Source: Janthinobacterium agaricidamnosum (GTDB taxonomy: Bacteria; Pseudomonadota; Gammaproteobacteria; Burkholderiales; Burkholderiaceae_D). Taken from it: DNA of 64,000 nucleotides. Below are positions 52,545-61,297 of this stretch, piece after piece. Position 1 is the stretch's first letter. Each line of letters begins with the position of its first letter. The stretch lies in assembly GCF_003667705.1 (NCBI RefSeq), contig NZ_CP033019.1:1178001-1242000 (forward strand). The letters run 5' to 3'. Both the position numbers and the translations under genes were made by a program. The notes beneath the pieces were generated by a model. The model saw only the letters and a program-made list of their open reading frames with translations, did not search any database and was not told the DNA's origin.

Positions 52545-54092
52545 TCACGCGTGGCGCTTGAAGTCGCGGAAGCGGAAGCCAACGAGGAACAAGGTGGCAA
52601 AGTACGCCACGCCGCACAGGGCCACCACCAGGGCCAGCGCACCGGCCCGCAGCAGCGGATGGGCTTGCATGGCGATCCAGTCGATGCGCATGGCGCCAGC
52701 ATACGCCACGCCGCCCATCACGATGAGTGCCGGCAGCAGGCGCGCGAAGAATTTGGCCCAGCCCGGTTTCGGCTGGTAGATGCCGCGCTTGCGCAAGCCC
52801 CAGTACAGGAAACTGGCATTCAGGCAGGCGCCCAGGCCGATCGACAGGGCCAGGCCGGCCACGGCGATGTAGGGCACGAACAGCAGATTCATCAGCTGCG
52901 TGGCGATCAGCACGCCGATGGCGATTTTCACGGGCGTGCGGATGTCCTGGCGCGCATAGAAGGCGGGCGCCAGGGTTTTGACGAGGATGATGCCGATCAG
53001 GCCCAGGCTGTAGGCCACCAGCGGCTGCGTCGACATGATGACGGATTCGGCCGTGAACTTGCCGTAGTGGAAGAGGGTGGCGATCAGCGGCGTGGCCAGG
53101 GTCGCCATGCCGACGGCGGCGGGCAGGGCCAGCAGGAAAGTCAAGCGCAAGCCCCAGTCCAGCAAGGCCGAGTATTCCGTCTTGTCGCCGTCCACGTTCG
53201 CTTTCGACAGGCTGGGCAGCAAGATGGTGCCCAGGGCCACGCCCAGCATGGCGGTCGGGAACTCCATCAGGCGGTCCGCATACGACAGCCAGGAAATACT
53301 GCCTTCGGCCAGGCGCGAGGCGATGCTCGTGTTGATCATCAGGCTGATCTGCGCCGCAGACACGGCGAACACGGCCGGGCCCATCTTTTTCAGCACGCGG
53401 CGCACGCCGCCGTCGGACAGGCCGATGGCGGGATTGATCGACAGCCGCGGCAGCATGCCGATCTTGATCAGCGCGGGAATCTGGATGGCCACCTGCAGCA
53501 GGCCGCCGGCAAACACGGCGATGGCCATGGCGTAGATCGGCTGTTTCAAGTATGGCGCGAGGAACAGCGAGGCGGCGATGAAGGACAGGTTCAGCAGCAC
53601 TGGCGTGAACGCGGGAATCTTGAATTCGCGCCAGGTATTCAAGATGCCGCCGGCCAGGGCCACGAACGACATGCAGGTAATATAAGGGAACATCAGCCGC
53701 GTCATCCACACGGCCGCGTCAAAAGCGCCCGGGTCCTTGGACAGGCCCGTGGCGATCACGTAGACGAACCACGGCGCGCCGACGATGCCGATGGCGGACA
53801 CGAGCAGGGTGGCCCAGACGAGGGTCGTGGCCACATGGTCGGCCAATTGCTTGCTCGCTTCCTGGCCGTGCTGGTTCTTGTATTCAGACAAGATCGGCAC
53901 GAAGGCTTGCGAGAACGCCCCCTCGGCAAACAATCGGCGCAACAGGTTGGGGATGCGGAAGGCAACAATGAAAGCGTCCGTGTAGGCGCCGGCGCCAAAG
54001 GCGCGCGCGAACAGGCTTTCGCGCAATAATCCGGTTACACGGGACAGCATGGTCATGCTGGAAATGGCGGCGAGGGTTTTAAGCAAGTTCAT
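52545..54092 (-). CDS. murJ: Lipid II flippase MurJ
   Basis: The 515-residue protein begins MNLLKTLAAISSMTMLSRVTG and continues with the conserved FAEGAFSQAFVPIL segment. About 13-14 hydrophobic segments cover its length, matching MurJ/MviN. It moves the peptidoglycan precursor lipid II across the inner membrane. There is no ribosome binding site before the ATG and a TATAAT sits only 8 bp upstream, so the message may lack a leader. Its head-to-head arrangement with rpsT is common in Burkholderiales. Confidence 0.96.
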   Translation of the reverse strand: MNLLKTLAAISSMTMLSRVTGLLRESLFARAFGAGAYTDAFIVAFRIPNLLRRLFAEGAFSQAFVPILSEYKNQHGQEASKQLADHVATTLVWATLLVSAIGIVGAPWFVYVIATGLSKDPGAFDAAVWMTRLMFPYITCMSFVALAGGILNTWREFKIPAFTPVLLNLSFIAASLFLAPYLKQPIYAMAIAVFAGGLLQVAIQIPALIKIGMLPRLSINPAIGLSDGGVRRVLKKMGPAVFAVSAAQISLMINTSIASRLAEGSISWLSYADRLMEFPTAMLGVALGTILLPSLSKANVDGDKTEYSALLDWGLRLTFLLALPAAVGMATLATPLIATLFHYGKFTAESVIMSTQPLVAYSLGLIGIILVKTLAPAFYARQDIRTPVKIAIGVLIATQLMNLLFVPYIAVAGLALSIGLGACLNASFLYWGLRKRGIYQPKPGWAKFFARLLPALIVMGGVAYAGAMRIDWIAMQAHPLLRAGALALVVALCGVAYFATLFLVGFRFRDFKRHA

Positions 54093-54100
54093 GGGGGCAG

Positions 54101-54106
54101 ATTATA
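54101..54106 (-). promoter_or_regulatory. -10 box of murJ, 8 bp before the start codon
   Basis: A perfect TATAAT on the minus strand (plus-strand ATTATA) ends 8 bp before the murJ ATG at 54092. The predicted transcription start falls at or next to the start codon. The -35 region is weak. Confidence 0.5.
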
Positions 54107-54225
54107 GCCGGGCGCGGTACCGTTAAACGCTTAAAATATGGTAACAAACGCTGCCGATTCGCTGCGCATTCGCCCTTGCCAGCCCCATTTTCAGGTGTTT
54201 TTGGCGTGATACACGGTTTTTTGAT

Positions 54226-54254
54226 TTGCCCCCGCTTGAAAATATCGCTATAAT
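54226..54254 (+). promoter_or_regulatory. rpsT promoter
   Basis: TTGCCC (54226-54231), 17 bp, then a perfect TATAAT (54249-54254). Transcription should begin near 54261, giving a leader of about 140 nt before rpsT. Confidence 0.65.
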
Positions 54255-54281
54255 CGAAGGCTGTACAGAATTCTGTTACGC

Positions 54282-54368
54282 AGACACTAATGTTTGACAG
54301 GCACTGGTTTGGCACACATGGTTCGGCAGACGCACAGAACGCACCGGTTGGCAAACACTAATGTTTGC
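54282..54368 (+). repeat. Two repeated hairpins in the rpsT leader
   Basis: The 13-mer ACACTAATGTTTG occurs at 54284-54296 and 54355-54367. Each copy sits in a small hairpin with a CTAA loop: CAGACA/TGTTTG at 54282-54297 and GCAAACA/TGTTTGC at 54351-54368. Both lie in the predicted leader of the S20 message, the second about 32 bp before the ATG. Confidence 0.55.
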
Positions 54369-54400
54369 AAACGCACTTTGACCCTGTTTTAGGAAATTCC

Positions 54401-54667
54401 ATGGCAAATACCGCACAAGCGCGCAAACGCGCTCGTCAAGCAGTTAAGCAAAACGCACACAATTCGTCCCAACGTTCGACCTTGCGCACGGCTATCAAAG
54501 CTGCTCGCAAAGCGATCCAGGGCGGCGACAAGGCAGCTGCTGCTGCAATCTTCCAGGCATCCGTGTCGACCATCGACCGTATCGCTGACAAGAAGATCAT
54601 CCACAAAAACAAGGCAGCTCGCCATAAGAGCCGTCTGGCAGCTGCTTTGAAAGCACTGTCCGCTTAA
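54401..54667 (+). CDS. rpsT: 30S ribosomal protein S20
   Basis: The 88-residue, Ala/Lys/Arg-rich protein starts [18 protein letters not shown] and shows the helical pattern and size of bacterial S20, a primary 16S rRNA-binding protein. The ATG at 54401 follows TTTTAGGAAATTCC, with AGGA 7 bp upstream. An in-frame ATG lies earlier at 54365 but is not the S20 start. It has its own promoter and terminator. Confidence 0.97.
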   Translation: MANTAQARKRARQAVKQNAHNSSQRSTLRTAIKAARKAIQGGDKAAAAAIFQASVSTIDRIADKKIIHKNKAARHKSRLAAALKALSA

Positions 54668-54737
54668 TATTCGCCAGCAGGCAAGCCACCACGGTGACCT
54701 TGCCTGTGCCGGTACGCTGGCACTGGTTGAAAAGCAA

Positions 54738-54768
54738 AAACCCGCAGATTCGTTCTGGCGGGTTTTTT
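54738..54768 (+). terminator. rpsT terminator
   Basis: AAACCCGC and GCGGGTTT pair, with AGA/TCT extending the stem, followed by a T run. Confidence 0.85.
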
Positions 54769-54842
54769 CGCGTGCGCGCATGCTTTTTCGGCCATCCGCG
54801 GCAGTCGTTTTCCGGCAGCGCCTTGCTGCCGGCCGCCACGGG

Positions 54843-55286
54843 CTAGCGCAGCGCTGGCAAGTTGCCGATGCTCATGCCCGGCTTGATGTTCTTTTGCTTG
54901 AACCAGCCCAGGTGCATTTCCAGCGCATAGCGCACGGGCACGGTCTTCGTGGAGCAATGGCTGTCGAGTGTATGCGGCTGCATGTCTTCGATGTTGACGA
55001 TCTTGCCGCTGGCATCGAGAAAGGCCACCGACAGGGGCAGCGGCGTGTTTTTCATCCACATGCATTGCGTCGAAGGATTGCCAAAGACAAACAGTATGCC
55101 CGCATTCGCCGGCATTTTTTCACGGTACATCAACCCCTGTTCGCGTTGCTCTTCTGTCGCCGCCACTTCCGCCTGGATCAAATGCATGCCGGCCGACAGC
55201 TGCACGCTTTTTGTTTGCGCCTGGACCATGCTGGCGCAAGACAGCAGGGCGATGGACAGGCAGAGACGGCGAAGGGGATTTTTCAT
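54843..55286 (-). CDS. DUF192 secreted protein
   Basis: The 147-residue protein has a signal peptide (to about residue 23, ending Val-Gln-Ala-Gln) and the DUF192 core with EEQREQGLMYREKMPANAGILFVF, CMWMKNTPLPLSVAFLD and VRYALEM. The family is common and of unknown function, and usually periplasmic or exported. It converges with rpsT. The 62 bp just downstream of rpsT hold its terminator. Confidence 0.9.
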   Translation of the reverse strand: MKNPLRRLCLSIALLSCASMVQAQTKSVQLSAGMHLIQAEVAATEEQREQGLMYREKMPANAGILFVFGNPSTQCMWMKNTPLPLSVAFLDASGKIVNIEDMQPHTLDSHCSTKTVPVRYALEMHLGWFKQKNIKPGMSIGNLPALR

Positions 55287-55418
55287 GGGACGGGATGGGT
55301 GGCTGCGAAGCGGCGATTAAGCCATGCTGGCGGCCGCCTGGTCAAGCATGCGGTCTGGTCGCGCCCAAAGCGTGGGGTGACAGCAACATAGTCGTTGCCG
55401 TCACCCCGGGAATGACCT

Positions 55419-55700
55419 TTATTTCACCGGCTTGCCTGTTTCAGCGGCCGGCTGCTTCGTCTTGCGCGCCTGGGGAATCAGGCGCGACGCGTCCGTCGCG
55501 GCGGAGGCGTTGACGGAAGCCGACGCCGGCGGCACGGGCTTGCTGGCATCGGTGGCGGCCGAAGCCTGGCTGGCTGCCGATGCGGGTGGCGGCTTGACGG
55601 CATCGGTCGCGGCGGAAGCGTGCACCTGGGCGCCCGACTGGGCCAGTGCGGCGCCGGCAAGCAGGGAGGCGGCCAGCGTGAATATTACTTTTGTCATCAT
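55419..55700 (-). CDS. Small Ala/Pro-rich secreted protein with a threefold repeat
   Basis: The 93-residue protein has a signal peptide (ending in Ala-Leu-Ala-Gln) and three copies of an ASAATDA[SV][KR] unit separated by Pro/Ala/Ser-rich linkers. The unit appears near residues 29, 47 and 67. No known domain is present. A low-complexity exported protein of this kind could be a linker or a wall-associated peptide, and its reality rests on the signal peptide plus regular repeats. Confidence 0.55.
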   Translation of the reverse strand: MMTKVIFTLAASLLAGAALAQSGAQVHASAATDAVKPPPASAASQASAATDASKPVPPASASVNASAATDASRLIPQARKTKQPAAETGKPVK

Positions 55701-55807
55701 CTTTCCTTTCCGTCATGTGAAGGTCAGATGATTTTAATGCATTATCTAAAAATAAATAGTGCTTATTGGCAAAATTTCAGCAAGGAAAACCGTTTTTCTT
55801 GTGCCGT

Positions 55808-56371
55808 TCACGTTTTCCCAATGTTCTCGGCCGGCACTTCGCACCATTCTCCGGGCATCAATGGGTGGCTGGCCAGAGAAAACGGGCCGATGGCGCTGCG
55901 CACCAGGCGCAGGGTGGGCAGGCCGACGGCCGCCGTCATGCGCCGCACTTGCCGGTTTTTTCCTTCTTTTAAAGTGATCGCCAGCCAGGAGGTGGGCTTG
56001 TCGGCGCGCGCGCGGATCGGCGGGTTGCGCGGCCACAGCCAGTCGGGCTCGGCGATGCGCACGGCCTTGCACGGCTTGGTGATGAAGTCGCCCAGGTCCA
56101 GCGGCGCCTGCAGGCGCGCCAGGCTGGCCGCGTCGGGCACGCCATCGACCTGCACCAGATAGGTTTTCGCTTCCTTGCGGTCCGGGTGGCTGATCTCGTG
56201 CTGCAGGCGGCCGTCGTCCGTCAGCAGCAGCAAGCCTTCGCTGTCGGCGTCGAGCCGGCCGGCCGGATAGATGCCGGGAATGGTGAGGTGGTCGGCCAGG
56301 GTGGCGCGGCCTTCCTGCGGCGAAAACTGGCACAGGACCTGGAATGGTTTATTGAAGAGAATGAGTGGCAT
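55808..56371 (-). CDS. rluE: rRNA pseudouridine synthase, RluE/RsuA family
   Basis: The 187-residue protein begins LILFNKPFQVLCQF, typical of the short RluE group, and has the catalytic GRLDADSEGLLLLT segment (Asp after Leu), then EGKNRQVRRM. It modifies U2457-type sites in 23S rRNA in the E. coli enzyme. The start chosen is the ATG at 56371, because upstream in-frame starts add residues unlike the family. It is divergent from icd. Confidence 0.88.
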   Translation of the reverse strand: MPLILFNKPFQVLCQFSPQEGRATLADHLTIPGIYPAGRLDADSEGLLLLTDDGRLQHEISHPDRKEAKTYLVQVDGVPDAASLARLQAPLDLGDFITKPCKAVRIAEPDWLWPRNPPIRARADKPTSWLAITLKEGKNRQVRRMTAAVGLPTLRLVRSAIGPFSLASHPLMPGEWCEVPAENIGKT

Positions 56372-56659
56372 GCTGGATAAATTGATGCAAACGAGGGTGG
56401 CTGCTGGTCGGCGCCGCAAAAGCGTGGCGCCCTGTAAGATACTGGTGCATAATGTGAAACGTTAGTCTTATGTCTTATAGAAGACATGGGCGATATGGCA
56501 ACGAAGTTCTTTGGCGCCGCAGATGGCCCGGCTGTTCTTTCCCTGCTAAAGTGCGTTATTGCCGCCCTGTTCGGACTTGTTTTTGTAAACTCTGCAACCG
56601 CAGAGCGCGTCGCCGGCCAGTGTTACCCGCCAGCGGTGTGTCCCACTTCGGAGATCACG
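56372..56659. other. Divergent promoter region of rluE and icd
   Basis: The region carries a 7-bp-arm inverted repeat ATGTCTT-ATAG-AAGACAT at 56470-56487 and a CATAAT at 56448-56453 without a good -35. No gene is supported here, although the icd frame is open upstream to 56486. Confidence 0.4.
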
Positions 56660-57913
56660 ATGTACCAACATATCACTGTACCTGCTGACGGCCAAAAAAT
56701 CACCGTCAACGCCGATTTTTCGCTGAATGTACCAGATAATCCCATCGTTCCCTTCATTGAAGGCGATGGCACGGGCATCGATATCAGCCCGGTCATGATC
56801 AAGGTGATCGACGCTGCCGTGGCCAAGGCCTACGGCGGCGCGCGCAAGATCAGCTGGATGGAAATCTACGCGGGCGAGAAATCGACGAATGTGTACGGCC
56901 CCGATGTGTGGCTGCCGGAAGAAACCTTGCAAGTGCTGAAAGATTACGTGGTCTCCATCAAGGGCCCGCTGACGACGCCCGTCGGCGGCGGCATCCGCTC
57001 GCTGAACGTTGCCCTGCGCCAGCAGCTCGACCTGTACGTCTGCCTGCGTCCCGTGCGCTACTTCACAGGCGTGCCGTCGCCCGTGAAAGAGCCGGAAAAG
57101 ACGGACATGGTGATTTTCCGCGAAAACTCGGAAGATATCTACGCCGGCATCGAGTACCAGCAGGGCTCGCCCGAAGCGAAGAAACTGATGGATTTCCTCG
57201 TCCATGAAATGGGCGTGACGAAAATCCGCTTCCCGGCCACGTCGGGCCTGGGCATCAAGCCCGTGTCCATCGAAGGCACGGAGCGCCTCGTGCGCAAGGC
57301 CATCCAGTACGCGATCGACAATGACAAGCCTTCCGTGACGATCGTGCACAAAGGCAACATCATGAAATACACGGAAGGCGGTTTCCGCGACTGGGCGTAT
57401 GCGCTGGCGCAAAAGGAATTCGGCGCCGAGCTGATCGATGGCGGCCCATGGTGCAAGTTCAAGAATCCGAAGACGGGCCGCGACATCATCGTCAAGGATT
57501 CGATCGCTGACGCGTTCCTGCAACAGATTTTGCTGCGTCCGGCCGAATACAGCGTCATCGCGACCCTGAATCTGAACGGCGATTACATTTCCGACGCGCT
57601 GGCGGCGCAAGTGGGCGGCATCGGCATCGCGCCGGGCGCCAACCTGTCCGATTCCGTCGCCATGTTCGAGGCGACGCACGGCACGGCGCCGAAGTACGCG
57701 GGCAAGGATTACGTGAACCCCGGTTCCTTGATTTTGTCGGCGGAAATGATGCTGCGCCACATGGGCTGGCTGGAAGCGGCCGACCTGATCATTTCTTCGA
57801 TGCAAAAGTCGATCGCCTCGAAGCGCGTCACCTACGATTTCGCCCGCCTGATGGAAGGCGCGACGCAAGTGTCGTGTTCCGGTTTCGGCGACGTGATGAT
57901 CGAGCACATGTAA
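56660..57913 (+). CDS. icd: NADP-dependent isocitrate dehydrogenase
   Basis: The 417-residue protein starts at 56660 with GGAG about 7 bp upstream. Motifs are the [11 protein letters not shown] loop, the phosphorylatable-Ser region [46 protein letters not shown] and the C-terminal [17 protein letters not shown] adenine-binding part. It catalyses isocitrate to 2-oxoglutarate in the TCA cycle. An in-frame extension to 56486 has no ribosome binding site and is unlike the family. Confidence 0.97.
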   Translation: MYQHITVPADGQKITVNADFSLNVPDNPIVPFIEGDGTGIDISPVMIKVIDAAVAKAYGGARKISWMEIYAGEKSTNVYGPDVWLPEETLQVLKDYVVSIKGPLTTPVGGGIRSLNVALRQQLDLYVCLRPVRYFTGVPSPVKEPEKTDMVIFRENSEDIYAGIEYQQGSPEAKKLMDFLVHEMGVTKIRFPATSGLGIKPVSIEGTERLVRKAIQYAIDNDKPSVTIVHKGNIMKYTEGGFRDWAYALAQKEFGAELIDGGPWCKFKNPKTGRDIIVKDSIADAFLQQILLRPAEYSVIATLNLNGDYISDALAAQVGGIGIAPGANLSDSVAMFEATHGTAPKYAGKDYVNPGSLILSAEMMLRHMGWLEAADLIISSMQKSIASKRVTYDFARLMEGATQVSCSGFGDVMIEHM

Positions 57914-57948
57914 TAAGCGGGGGCAGGGTGCTGGGCACCCTGCGGACG

Positions 57949-57979
57949 AAAAAAAACCCCGTTTGACAACGGGGCTTTT
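57949..57979. terminator. Bidirectional terminator between icd and the cold-shock gene
   Basis: CCCCGTT and AACGGGG form a stem around TGAC, with eight A upstream (a T run on the minus strand) and four T downstream. A second, stronger hairpin (57923-57943, 9-bp arms) lacks a T run. Confidence 0.85.
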
Positions 57980-58001
57980 CACATCTGAGGGCCGGCGATG
58001 C

Positions 58002-58205
58002 TTAGGCTGCTTGGATGTTGGAAGCTTGCTTGCCTTTAGGGCCTTGCGTGACTTCGAATTGAACTTTTTGACCTTCTTTGAGGGTCTTGAAACCGTTCAT
58101 GTTGATTGCGGAGAAATGAGCAAACAAATCTTCGCCGCCATCATCTGGAGTGATGAAGCCAAAACCTTTGGAATCATTGAACCACTTAACTGTACCTGTT
58201 GCCAT
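58002..58205 (-). CDS. Cold-shock protein (CspA family)
   Basis: The 67-residue protein starts at 58205 and has the two RNA-binding motifs of the cold-shock domain ([15 protein letters not shown] and DLFAHFSAI). It is the right length for CspA. It binds single-stranded RNA and acts as an RNA chaperone. An earlier in-frame start at 58220 would add five residues and is unlikely. A long, structured 5' leader is typical of this family and matches what is seen upstream. Confidence 0.95.
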   Translation of the reverse strand: MATGTVKWFNDSKGFGFITPDDGGEDLFAHFSAINMNGFKTLKEGQKVQFEVTQGPKGKQASNIQAA

Positions 58206-58324
58206 AAAAAGAACTTTCAAAATTAAAACAAATCACACGAGCCATAAAAGCAAGAAGCTTCTTGCCCCCTCCTCGACGTCTCACTTCTTATCAAGCTGTA
58301 CATTACTGCAACAGTCGATACAGC

Positions 58325-58353
58325 ATTGTTGGCGGAATAAATAATGAAGTCAA
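58325..58353 (-). promoter_or_regulatory. Probable cold-shock gene promoter
   Basis: On the minus strand TTGACT (58353-58348), 17 bp, then AACAAT (58330-58325, four of six). Transcription would begin near 58318, giving a leader of about 110 nt, typical of csp messages. Confidence 0.5.
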
Positions 58354-58492
58354 GCGCTTTTCCATCGATATTGACAAATTCTTCACGACGACCAAAAAAG
58401 CAACTCTTGATTTTGACAGCAAGGTCGCCATCTGCGCACTATTAAGAAAACGCGTAAGATTGAAAACAATTGGAAAGGCGTAGATATTGCGC

Positions 58493-58520
58493 ATGACAAC
58501 CACTGTGAAAGCATTAGAAT
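58493..58520 (+). promoter_or_regulatory. clpS promoter ending 6 bp before the start codon
   Basis: ATGACA (58493-58498), 16 bp, then TAGAAT (58515-58520), each five of six to consensus. The predicted start is at or beside the clpS ATG at 58527. Confidence 0.45.
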
Positions 58521-58526
58521 AAGCGT

Positions 58527-58829
58527 ATGGCAACCAAGCACGACTCAGAAACCCTGCTGGAGCGGCAAGTGCTGAAGCCGCCGCCGCTCTATCAGGTAGC
58601 CTTGCTCAATGACGACTACACCCCGATGGAATTTGTGGTGGCCATCATTCAGGAGTATTTCAACAAGGACCGTGAAACGGCGACGCAAATCATGCTCAGT
58701 GTTCATCGCTACGGCAAAGGAGTGTGCGGCGTGTTCTCTAAAGATATAGCGTGTACCAAAGTGGAGTTCGTTTTAACGCATGCGCGCAAGGCGGGGCACC
58801 CCCTGCAGTGCGTGATGGAGGAAGTATGA
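58527..58829 (+). CDS. clpS: ATP-dependent Clp protease adaptor ClpS
   Basis: The 100-residue protein contains [12 protein letters not shown], the central adaptor motif, followed by [20 protein letters not shown] and the C-terminal [14 protein letters not shown]. It hands N-degron substrates to ClpAP. No ribosome binding site is visible before the ATG. The stop overlaps the clpA start in ATGA. Confidence 0.96.
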   Translation: MATKHDSETLLERQVLKPPPLYQVALLNDDYTPMEFVVAIIQEYFNKDRETATQIMLSVHRYGKGVCGVFSKDIACTKVEFVLTHARKAGHPLQCVMEEV

Positions 58830-61126
58830 TTGCGCAGGAATTAGAAGTAAGTTTGCACATGGCGTTTGTCGAAGCTCGGCAGGCACGGCACGAATTCATC
58901 ACGGTTGAGCATTTACTGCTGGCACTGCTGGACAATCCCTCCGCTGCCGAGGTATTGCGTGCCTGCGCGGTCAATATAGAAGACCTGCGCAAGACCCTCA
59001 CCAATTTCATCGGCGATAACACGCCGACCGTGCCTGGCACGGGCGAAGTCGACACCCAGCCGACGCTTGGTTTCCAGCGCGTGATTCAGCGCGCCATCAT
59101 GCACGTGCAGTCCGCCTCGAACGGCAAGAAGGAAGTCACGGGCGCCAATGTGCTGGTGGCCATCTTCGGCGAAAAGGATTCGCATGCGGTCTACTACCTG
59201 CACCAGCAGGGCGTGACACGCCTGGACGTGGTCAATTTCATCTCGCACGGCGTGCGCAAGGACCAGTCGACGGAAAGCGCGAAAGCCTCCGAAGGCGTGG
59301 AAGAAGCGCCCGTCGACGGCCAGCCGAAGGAAAGCCCGCTCGACCAGTTCACGCAAAACCTGAACAAGGCCGCTGCCGAAGGCAAGATCGACCCGCTGAT
59401 CGGGCGCGAGGAAGAAGTCGACCGCGTGATCCAGATCCTGTGCCGCCGCCGCAAGAACAATCCGCTGCTGGTCGGCGAGGCGGGCGTGGGCAAGACGGCC
59501 ATCGCCGAAGGCCTCGCTTACCGCATCACGCAAAGCGATGTGCCGGAAATCCTGCAGAATGCCGTCGTGTATTCGCTGGACATGGGCGCCTTGCTGGCCG
59601 GTACCAAATACCGCGGCGACTTCGAACAGCGCCTGAAAGCCGTGCTGAAACAGTTGAAGGACAATCCGAACGGCATCCTGTTCATCGACGAGATCCACAC
59701 CATCATCGGTGCGGGCTCGGCGTCGGGCGGTACCCTTGATGCGTCCAACCTGCTGAAACCGGCACTGGCCAACGGTCAATTGAAGTGCATCGGCGCGACC
59801 ACGTACACGGAATTCCGCGGCGTGTTCGAGAAGGACCATGCGCTCTCCCGCCGCTTCCAGAAAGTGGACGTCAACGAGCCGACCGTCGAGCAAACCGTGC
59901 AGATCTTGCGCGGCCTCAAATCGCGCTTCGAAGAGCACCATGGCGTGAAATACTCGGCTTCGGCCCTGTCGACGGCGGCCGAACTGGCGGCGCGCTTCAT
60001 CAACGACCGCCATCTGCCCGACAAGGCGATCGACGTCATCGATGAAGCGGGCGCGGCGCAGCGCATCCTGCCGAAGTCGAAGCAAAAGAAAACCATCGGC
60101 AAGGCCGAGATCGAGGACATCATCGCCAAGATCGCCCGCATTCCGCCGCAAACGGTCAACCAGGACGACCGCAGCAAGCTGCAGACGATCGACCGCGACT
60201 TGCGCAATGTCGTGTTTGGGCAAGATCCCGCCATCGATGCGCTGGCCTCGGCCATCAAGATGGCCCGTGCCGGCCTGGGCAAGACGGACAAGCCGATCGG
60301 CTCCTTCCTGTTCTCCGGTCCGACCGGCGTCGGCAAGACCGAGGTGGCGAAACAGCTGGCCTTCATCCTCGGTATCGAGCTGATCCGTTTCGACATGTCC
60401 GAATACATGGAGCGCCACGCCGTCAGCCGCCTGATCGGCGCGCCGCCGGGCTATGTCGGTTTCGACCAGGGCGGCTTGCTGACGGAAGCGATCACCAAGA
60501 AGCCGCATGCGGTCTTGCTGCTCGATGAAATTGAAAAAGCCCATCCGGACATTTTCAATATCCTGCTGCAAGTCATGGACCATGGCACCTTGACGGACAA
60601 CAATGGCCGCAAAGCCGATTTCCGCAACGTGATCATCATCATGACGACGAATGCGGGCGCGGAAAGCCTGCAAAAGACGTCGATCGGCTTCACCAATTCG
60701 AAGCAGGCAGGCGACGAGATGGCCGACATCAAGCGCATGTTTACGCCGGAGTTCCGCAACCGTATCGACGCGACCATCAGTTTCCGCGCGCTGGACCAAG
60801 ACATCATCCTGCGCGTGGTCGACAAGTTCCTGATGCAACTGGAAGAGCAGTTGCACGAGAAAAAGGTCGAGGCCGTATTTACCGAGAAGCTGCGTGCTTT
60901 CCTCGGCAAGAAGGGCTTCGATCCGCTGATGGGCGCGCGGCCGATGGCGCGTTTGATCCAGGACATGATCCGCAAGGCGCTGGCCGACGAACTGCTGTTC
61001 GGCCGCCTGGTCACGGGTGGACGGGTCACCGTCGACCTCGACGACAAGGAGCAGGTCTTGCTGGAATTCCCGGAACCGCCAGACGCGGCGCCGACGGCGG
61101 CACCGGAAACGGTGGAAGTGGAATAA
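58826..61126 (+). CDS. clpA: ATP-dependent Clp protease ATPase ClpA
   Basis: The 766-residue protein has the double Clp-N repeat (about residues 1-150) and two AAA+ modules. The first has [15 protein letters not shown] (about 217), the second [15 protein letters not shown] (about 500). A Glu/Asp-rich Walker B segment sits in each, and the C-terminal D2-small domain carries [14 protein letters not shown]. It unfolds substrates for ClpP. The ATG at 58826 is coupled to clpS, and a terminator follows at 61146-61178. Confidence 0.96.
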   Translation: MIAQELEVSLHMAFVEARQARHEFITVEHLLLALLDNPSAAEVLRACAVNIEDLRKTLTNFIGDNTPTVPGTGEVDTQPTLGFQRVIQRAIMHVQSASNGKKEVTGANVLVAIFGEKDSHAVYYLHQQGVTRLDVVNFISHGVRKDQSTESAKASEGVEEAPVDGQPKESPLDQFTQNLNKAAAEGKIDPLIGREEEVDRVIQILCRRRKNNPLLVGEAGVGKTAIAEGLAYRITQSDVPEILQNAVVYSLDMGALLAGTKYRGDFEQRLKAVLKQLKDNPNGILFIDEIHTIIGAGSASGGTLDASNLLKPALANGQLKCIGATTYTEFRGVFEKDHALSRRFQKVDVNEPTVEQTVQILRGLKSRFEEHHGVKYSASALSTAAELAARFINDRHLPDKAIDVIDEAGAAQRILPKSKQKKTIGKAEIEDIIAKIARIPPQTVNQDDRSKLQTIDRDLRNVVFGQDPAIDALASAIKMARAGLGKTDKPIGSFLFSGPTGVGKTEVAKQLAFILGIELIRFDMSEYMERHAVSRLIGAPPGYVGFDQGGLLTEAITKKPHAVLLLDEIEKAHPDIFNILLQVMDHGTLTDNNGRKADFRNVIIIMTTNAGAESLQKTSIGFTNSKQAGDEMADIKRMFTPEFRNRIDATISFRALDQDIILRVVDKFLMQLEEQLHEKKVEAVFTEKLRAFLGKKGFDPLMGARPMARLIQDMIRKALADELLFGRLVTGGRVTVDLDDKEQVLLEFPEPPDAAPTAAPETVEVE

Positions 61127-61145
61127 ACTTCCCGCCGTCAACGAA

Positions 61146-61178
61146 AAACCCGCCCACGCAAGTGGCGCGGGTTTTTTT
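61146..61178 (+). terminator. clpA terminator
   Basis: AACCCGC and GCGGGTT, with CCAC/GTGG inside the stem, are followed by seven T. Confidence 0.85.
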
Positions 61179-61297
61179 ACGTTTTTATGGGCAATAAAGA
61201 AGGTTTTAAGAAGGTTTTCTTTGGTCGTAGTTATGCCAGAATTGCTGTCCGGTATCGACATGATGTCCATGCCACCTGACCGCTATCTGGATGCCAC

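Larger units (their letters stand above)
58206..58526. other. Divergent csp-clpS regulatory region
   Basis: A 321-bp gap. It holds a cold-shock promoter and leader with a 16-bp perfect palindrome (58250-58265, GCAAGAAGCTTCTTGC) for the minus strand, and the clpS promoter for the plus strand. No other gene is supported. Confidence 0.6.

Noticed and set aside
56486..56659. N-terminal extension of icd
   Set aside because: The family N-terminus begins at 56660, which has GGAG upstream. The extension has no start signal.
57923..57943. Strong hairpin after icd as the main terminator
   Set aside because: Perfect 9-bp arms but no T run after it. The stem at 57957-57974 with flanking A and T runs is the better terminator.
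58913..61270. 785-codon open frame opposite clpA
   Set aside because: Antisense to a clear ClpA gene, with no recognisable protein features.
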